The notes beneath the pieces were generated by a model. It saw only the letters and a list, made by a program, of their open reading frames with translations. It was not told where the DNA came from and did not search any database. Positions 6,438 through 10,350 of a DNA stretch of 10,350 bases are shown one piece after another. Made by a program: the position numbers and the translations under genes. Source of the DNA: Acidobacteriota bacterium (lineage in GTDB: Bacteria; Acidobacteriota; Vicinamibacteria; Marinacidobacterales; SMYC01); contig JAJCXL010000315.1 in the NCBI GenBank assembly GCA_029263435.1, forward strand, positions 1 through 10,350, read 5' to 3'. Within the stretch, counting starts at the first letter, position 1; every line of letters starts with the position of its first letter.

Positions 6438-7025
6438 TCACTCCGGGGTCAGGCACCGCTCGGCGACGACGACGACTTCGTTGCCTCCGAACGCGGTCTC
6501 GGACACCGAAAGGCCCCGAGCGACAAAACCCTTCCTCGCGTACTCCCGGAGCTCGCGCTCCATCGTCGACGTCCTAGTGGTTGCGAGCAACGTGTACTCA
6601 CACACCGGCGCATCTTCATGGGGACTGCGTTCCATGACCACCACCACTTCCTGGCCACCGCCCCCGGTCTCGAACACGGTCTGGGAAACGAAAGAGAATC
6701 CGCGCCTGGCCGCTTCGTTGAGCTCGTCTCGCATGGTGCCGGTTCGATTCGTCGCAAGGACGAGGTACTCAGGCGGTGCAGAAAGCTCGGCGCCGCGATC
6801 CCGTTCGACGATCGCCAACAGCTCTTGGCCACCGTGCTCCGTCGTGCCCCCTTTCGCTTCCACGAGTACGAAGCCGTCCAAGGCCGCTTCGTTGAGCTCG
6901 CGCTCCATCGTCGAAGTCCTCGTGGTCGCGAGGACACGGTAGTCGATCTCACGCGCGTTCTGCGCGGATGCGACGGTAGCAATTCCCAAAGTGACCAAAA
7001 TGGCGACGCGCGGCACGTTCTTCAT
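6438..7025 (-). CDS. Secreted protein with three DUF4177-like tandem repeats
   Basis: The product has 195 residues. The start is the ATG at 7025, preceded by a strong GGGAGG (7036 to 7031). Residues 1-21 are a signal peptide (VAILVTLGIATVASA, cleavage before Q22). The mature protein consists of three copies of a roughly 47-residue unit: 29-75, 87-133 and 144-190. The consensus is Y-x-x-L-A-T-x-R-T-(S/G)-T-M-x-x-E-L-x-E-x-A-x-x-G-F, then a variable strand and G-G-x-E-x-x-x-(V/I)-x-E-R. The aromatic start, the EL.E.A..GF helix and the terminal V-x-E-R strand resemble DUF4177-type small alpha/beta domains, which normally occur singly. Units 1 and 3 both contain TTRTSTMEREL, and DNA-level identity between units supports internal duplication. 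Two cysteines (142, 191) bracket the third unit and could form a disulfide. The function is unknown. It is followed on the same strand by the acidic secreted protein gene. Confidence 0.85.
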   Translation of the reverse strand: MKNVPRVAILVTLGIATVASAQNAREIDYRVLATTRTSTMERELNEAALDGFVLVEAKGGTTEHGGQELLAIVERDRGAELSAPPEYLVLATNRTGTMRDELNEAARRGFSFVSQTVFETGGGGQEVVVVMERSPHEDAPVCEYTLLATTRTSTMERELREYARKGFVARGLSVSETAFGGNEVVVVAERCLTPE

Positions 7026-7148
7026 ATCTACCTCCCTTGAACAACCGGAGGAAGTGCAACGAGGGTGCCACTCGGAAGCCCCGAAAAACGCGGGTGAGGC
7101 GGGGAGCCTGTCCTCGAATCAGGGCAGTTTTCTGTCGGCCCGTCGCTT

Positions 7149-8036
7149 TCAGCGAACGACGAGAACGGGACAGGGCGCGGATCGAACCAGCTTGTGGCAC
7201 GTGGAGCCGACCCATCCGAGACCTGAGGCTCCATGGCCTCCGGCTCCGGTCACGACGAGGTCGACCTCTCGGTCTCCTATGAGCTGATGGAGCGTCGAGT
7301 AGATGGGGCCGACCTTCGTGACGATGTCGACGTCGAGGGACCCCGCCCCAGAAATGAGCCCGGACAACGCTTCGCTCTTATCGACGGTAAGCGCTTCCAT
7401 CAGCTCGCTCATCTGGTTCTCGGAGAGCCTTTCCAGAGTCTTGTCATTGAGCACGACGTAGGGCACCGGGACCACGTGTGCCGCGACGAGTCGCGCGCCG
7501 TAGAGATTCGCGAAAAAGACCGCGTGCTCGACCACGCTCGCGGTCTCCGGGCCGAAGTCGATAGCGACCAGTATCGTTTTCGGCTCTCCCTGCGCGCGGC
7601 CACCGGCGCCGGGCGGTACGCTCACGAGCGGCACCCGCAATCGGTGGAGGACTTTCTCCATGACGGAGCCGAGCAAGAGCTTCGAAAGCCCCGACAACCC
7701 ATGAGTGCCCATGACGACGAGGGCGCCATCTCCGGCATGGGCAGCTTTGACGATCGCATCGGCAGGAGACCCATCGGCGACCTCGAGCTCGGCGCGTGAG
7801 AAATCCAGCTCATCGTTCCAATCGTCGAGCTGCCTCGTAGCCTCTAAACGAAGCTCCTCCTCCCCGCCTGGCACCGCGACGAGATTGCCGACGTGCAGCA
7901 AGCGCGTGTCTACCGCGTGCATCACGGAGAGTGGACGTTTCGTCTTTTTCGAGAAGTCGATGGACCATTCGAGGGCCGCTCTCGAAACGTCCGAGAAGTC
8001 GACGGGACAGAGTATCCGCGGATAAAGATCAGTCAT
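7149..8036 (-). CDS. Tandem-domain universal stress protein (UspA family)
   Basis: This 295-residue cytoplasmic protein contains two Usp domains, about 1-142 and 152-295. Each starts with the family's I-L-(C/V)-x-(V/I)-D-F strand. Each also has an intact ATP-binding signature G-x2-G-x9-G-(S/T): GTHG...GS at 110-124 and GAGG...GS at 264-278. The second domain ends in CPVLVVR, the usual C-terminal strand. The protein is therefore predicted to bind ATP in both halves, unlike tandem Usps in which one site has decayed. Such proteins act in stress, energy limitation or redox adaptation, and the partner is not known here. The start is the ATG at 8036 with a strong GGAGG-type ribosome site at 8041-8047. 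It lies about 140 bases downstream of pntB on the same strand and may be co-transcribed with the transhydrogenase, though a promoter in the gap is possible. Confidence 0.94.
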   Translation of the reverse strand: MTDLYPRILCPVDFSDVSRAALEWSIDFSKKTKRPLSVMHAVDTRLLHVGNLVAVPGGEEELRLEATRQLDDWNDELDFSRAELEVADGSPADAIVKAAHAGDGALVVMGTHGLSGLSKLLLGSVMEKVLHRLRVPLVSVPPGAGGRAQGEPKTILVAIDFGPETASVVEHAVFFANLYGARLVAAHVVPVPYVVLNDKTLERLSENQMSELMEALTVDKSEALSGLISGAGSLDVDIVTKVGPIYSTLHQLIGDREVDLVVTGAGGHGASGLGWVGSTCHKLVRSAPCPVLVVR

Positions 8037-8163
8037 GGGTCACCTCCACATTGACGCAAGAACACCTTGGTCCCTGTGCACGCTTCGTTCCAGCACGGAC
8101 TCACCGCCCGACGTGACAAACGCGGCCCCTCGCCGGCTCAGCGGCGCGTTATCACCACCACTT

Positions 8164-8177
8164 GGGTGAAATCACCC
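8164..8177. repeat. Perfect small inverted repeat overlapping the pntB stop codon region
   Basis: GGGTGA-AA-TCACCC is a perfect 6-bp inverted repeat with a 2-base centre. It touches the last base of the pntB stop codon (8179 to 8177). It could be a regulator half-site pair for the Usp gene or a weak mRNA 3' hairpin; there is no T-tract. The remaining gap to 8036 holds a GC-rich dyad (CGCCG/CGGCG) but no convincing promoter. Confidence 0.4.
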
Positions 8178-9556
8178 TAATCGGACGCCTCCACGAGAGC
8201 TTGGGCGATCGCGACTAGCGAGTCCTTCGCGTCACCGAACAACATGACAGTGTTGGGCGCGGTGAAAAGTGGATTGGTCACGCCGGCGAAGCCGGGAGCG
8301 AGGCTCCTCTTGAGAACGACCGTCGAGCGAGCCCGGTCCGCGTTCAAGATGGGCATCCCGTAGAGAGAGCTGGATGAGTCCGTCCTCGCGCTCGGGTTGA
8401 CGACATCGTTCGCGCCGACGACGAGCGCGATGTCCGCCTCGCCGAACTCGGCGTTGATCGCCTCCAGATCGAAGAGCTGCTCGTAAGGAACATCCGCTTC
8501 GGCGAGAAGAACGTTCATGTGTCCGGGCAGACGGCCCGCCACCGGATGGATCGCGAAGTCGACGCGGATGCCAAGCGCTTGAAGCTCTCTCGCGAGATCC
8601 GCGATGGTGTGCTGGGCCTGAGCCACCGCCATGCCGTAGCCCGGTACGACGATGATGCGGCGCGCGGACTCGATCATCATCGCCACCTCGTCGGGCGACG
8701 TCGTCTTGACGAGCGCTTGGTCTTCGCTCTCACCCGCCCCGGTTCCTACGTCTCCTGACATTCTTCCGAAGAACACGTCTCTCAACGAGCGATTCATCGC
8801 TCGGCACATGATCCCGGTCAGAATGAAGCCTGAGGCTCCCACGAGAGAGCCCGAGATAATGAGCGCCTGGTTCAAGAGCACGAAGCCCGTGGCCGCGGCG
8901 GCCAATCCGGAGCAAGCGTTCAAGAACGAGACCACCACGGGCATGTCGCCACCGCCTACCGGCAGCACGAGGGCGAGCCCGAAGAGAAGCGAGACGAGCG
9001 CGAGCCAGCCGAAGTCGGTCAAGACCATCGCGCCCTGGCAAATGCGAAGCACCGCCCACACGATGCCGACGGCGAGCGCCAACAAGATGAAACGGCTGAC
9101 CATCGACGATCGTGGACGAAATCTCAGCGCGCCGGAAAGCTTGCCGGTGGCCACGAGACTTCCCGAGAACGTGAGCGCGCCCACGAAACCAGAGACCGAG
9201 CCGGACGCCGCCGCCAGTAGCGACGGCGCGGGGAGAGAGAGCGCCGCACCCGCCACCAAGACCGAAGCCCCTCCTCCGACGCCGTTGAACAACGCGACGA
9301 GCTGAGGCAGTGCCGTCATCGAAGTCCGAAGAGCGAGCCAGAGCCCCAACGCGCCGCCGACGGCGAGCCCTGCCGCAAGGATCTCGTAGCGGACGATGCG
9401 AGCGTCGACGAGGGTCACCGCCACCGCGATGAGCATACCGAGACTACCCAGCCGATTGCCCCTCAGCGCAGTCCGCGGGTGTCCCAAGCCTTTGATCGCG
9501 AACACGAACAGCGTGGCCGCGACGAGATAGGCGAGCTGGACGATCGCGTCGTTCAT
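8177..9556 (-). CDS. pntB: NAD(P) transhydrogenase subunit beta (PntB)
   Basis: This 459-residue inner-membrane subunit supplies most of the proton-conducting domain II and the NADP(H)-binding domain III of the proton-translocating transhydrogenase (NADH + NADP+ to NAD+ + NADPH, driven by inward protons). Residues 1-255 contain about nine hydrophobic segments, with conserved NGVGGGAS (91-98) and LPVGGGDMPVVVSFLNACSG (198-217). Domain III carries GYGMAVAQAQ (306-315), HPVAGRLPGHMNVLLAEA (337-354), GANDVVNP (381-388), KRS (416-418) and NPLF...MLFGDAK (428-444), all hallmarks of PntB. One variation is TDSSSSLYGMP (392-402), where the family commonly has a D-P-x-S-P-I-x-G-M-P type loop. Length is normal for PntB. 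The ATG at 9556 overlaps the pntAB stop by 4 bases (ATGA), showing translational coupling. Confidence 0.97.
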   Translation of the reverse strand: MNDAIVQLAYLVAATLFVFAIKGLGHPRTALRGNRLGSLGMLIAVAVTLVDARIVRYEILAAGLAVGGALGLWLALRTSMTALPQLVALFNGVGGGASVLVAGAALSLPAPSLLAAASGSVSGFVGALTFSGSLVATGKLSGALRFRPRSSMVSRFILLALAVGIVWAVLRICQGAMVLTDFGWLALVSLLFGLALVLPVGGGDMPVVVSFLNACSGLAAAATGFVLLNQALIISGSLVGASGFILTGIMCRAMNRSLRDVFFGRMSGDVGTGAGESEDQALVKTTSPDEVAMMIESARRIIVVPGYGMAVAQAQHTIADLARELQALGIRVDFAIHPVAGRLPGHMNVLLAEADVPYEQLFDLEAINAEFGEADIALVVGANDVVNPSARTDSSSSLYGMPILNADRARSTVVLKRSLAPGFAGVTNPLFTAPNTVMLFGDAKDSLVAIAQALVEASD

Positions 9557-9837
9557 GATTTGCGGCGAAATTTCGAGAGCACGCGATGCGTGATGAGAAA
9601 TCCGCCGACGACGTTCGTCGTTGCCAGAACGACCGCCACGAAGCCAAGGAGCGTCGCGAGCCCCGATGAGCTCGACCCAGCTGCGATGATGGCTCCCACG
9701 AGCGTAATTCCGGAGATGGCGTTCGCGCCGGACATCAACGGAGTGTGCAACGTCGGCGGGACTTTCGTGATCACTTCATGGCCGAGCAACAGAGCCAGGA
9801 CGAAGGTCGTCGTCGCAAAGACCAATGATGCCGTCAC
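9553..9837 (-). CDS. pntAB: NAD(P) transhydrogenase subunit alpha part 2, membrane segment (PntAB)
   Basis: This 94-residue membrane protein has three helices, at about 4-22, 40-54 and 59-84. The signature HTPLMSGANAISGI (31-44) identifies the N-terminal piece of the proton-channel domain II. In E. coli this piece is fused to the NAD-binding domain in one PntA chain; here it is a separate gene, as in Rhodospirillum rubrum and many other bacteria. The start is a GTG at 9837 overlapping the pntAA stop by 4 bases (GTGA). No strong ribosome site precedes it, so translation probably depends on coupling to the upstream gene. The downstream end overlaps pntB. Confidence 0.95.
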   Translation of the reverse strand: MTASLVFATTTFVLALLLGHEVITKVPPTLHTPLMSGANAISGITLVGAIIAAGSSSSGLATLLGFVAVVLATTNVVGGFLITHRVLSKFRRKS

Positions 9838-10350
9838 GTCGGCGACCCGACCCGGGAATGAACGATCCGTCCCCCAACGGCCACCAACGTCTCGCGAGAG
9901 ATTGGGTCCTCTCGGTCGACGTGGACGACGCCATCCCGAACGATGTTCTCGAAGAAAGCCATGATGTTTCGTCCGTACATCTGGCTCGCGTGATACGGCA
10001 CGCTCGCGGGAAGATTGGTCGGACCGACGATCGTCACACCGCGGTGGTGCACGGTCTCATCCGGTCTGGTGAGCTCGCAGTTTCCGCCCGAGCCCGCCGC
10101 GAGATCCACGATCACCGCGCCGGAGTTGAGCCCTTCGACCATCCGAGTGGAAAGCAAACGCGGAGCAGGCTTGCCGGGAATGAGCGCCGTTGTGATCACG
10201 ATGTCCACGCCCTTGACCAGCCCGGACATGAGCTCTCTTTGCTTCGCATAGAAATCCTCGCCTAGCTCTCGTGCGTATCCGCGTTCATCCTGGGCACCCT
10301 CGCTTTCGATCTCGAGTGAAGCGAAGCGTGCACCGACGCTCTCCACCTGT
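9834..10350 (-). CDS. pntAA: NAD(P) transhydrogenase subunit alpha part 1, NAD-binding (PntAA), C-terminal part
   Basis: The reading frame enters from the right edge, giving the last 171 residues; the start lies outside the window. The visible part begins QVESVGARFASLEIE, which matches the end of the Rossmann-domain lead-in of PntA and alanine dehydrogenase relatives. It contains GVDIVITTALIPGKPAPRLL, then MVEGLNSGAVIVDLAAGSGG (NAD-binding domain strand and loop), and GPTNLPASVPYHASQMYGRN near the C-terminus, which is PntA-type. It would be the soluble, membrane-associated domain I that binds NAD(H) and exchanges hydride with PntB domain III. The chain ends without membrane helices, confirming the split-alpha architecture. 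Its stop overlaps the pntAB start. Confidence 0.95.
   Translation of the reverse strand, partial: QVESVGARFASLEIESEGAQDERGYARELGEDFYAKQRELMSGLVKGVDIVITTALIPGKPAPRLLSTRMVEGLNSGAVIVDLAAGSGGNCELTRPDETVHHRGVTIVGPTNLPASVPYHASQMYGRNIMAFFENIVRDGVVHVDREDPISRETLVAVGGRIVHSRVGSPT

Noticed and set aside
6381..7040. A plus-strand open frame of 219 codons with internal repeats opposite the triple-repeat secreted protein.
   Set aside because: Its repeats simply mirror the triplication of the minus-strand gene, which has the signal peptide and a strong ribosome site.
7026..7148. Spacer after the universal stress protein gene examined for a terminator or small gene.
   Set aside because: Only short imperfect stems without a T-tract and no open frame with a ribosome site were seen, apart from the ribosome site of the next gene.
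8652..9305. A 217-codon plus-strand open frame inside pntB.
   Set aside because: It is antisense to a highly conserved gene; the composition is low-complexity Ala/Pro/Ser/Thr, as expected for a shadow frame.

Overview
The window is a GC-rich bacterial chromosome segment carrying housekeeping and accessory metabolism genes. The best taxonomic clue is a PadR-type regulator overlapping an 889-residue double-FtsX permease whose N-terminal prefix domain is typical of the 'acidobacterial duplicated orphan permease' (ADOP) family. Together with small secreted proteins of a style common in that phylum, this suggests an Acidobacteriota member; this is inference from gene content, not from a phylogenetic marker.

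Layout. Positions 1-1549 (minus) hold the N-terminal 516 residues of an exported (alpha/alpha)6-barrel glycoside hydrolase resembling GH63/trehalase-type enzymes; it runs off the left edge. Positions 1593-2486 (minus) encode an RluA-family RNA pseudouridine synthase with an S4 domain. An AT-rich divergent promoter region (about 2540-2582) follows, then the plus-strand pair PadR regulator (2585-2923) and ADOP permease (2920-5589), joined by a 4-base overlap. A terminator-like hairpin and a repeat-rich convergent spacer (5590-5806) separate these from a long minus-strand block.

That block, in transcription order from the right edge, is a three-gene proton-translocating NAD(P) transhydrogenase operon (pntAA partial, pntAB, pntB, joined by 4-base overlaps), a tandem-domain universal stress protein (7149-8036), a secreted protein built of three DUF4177-like repeats (6438-7025), and a secreted acidic/charged protein of unknown function (5807-6352).

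How the genes work together. The transhydrogenase uses the proton gradient to make NADPH from NADH, and the downstream universal stress protein, with two intact ATP-binding motifs, may be part of the same energy or stress response. The PadR regulator probably represses its own strong promoter, through a palindrome lying in that promoter, and so also the permease. The two secreted proteins form a same-strand pair of unknown role.

I see no CRISPR array, tRNA, rRNA, complete insertion sequence, phage gene or defence system, and no clear sign of a dramatic new system. The points most worth checking are the PadR/ADOP control region and internal start, the triplicated secreted protein with its partner, and the repeat-bounded spacer near 5600-5750. 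No gene-free stretch exceeds about 220 bases.
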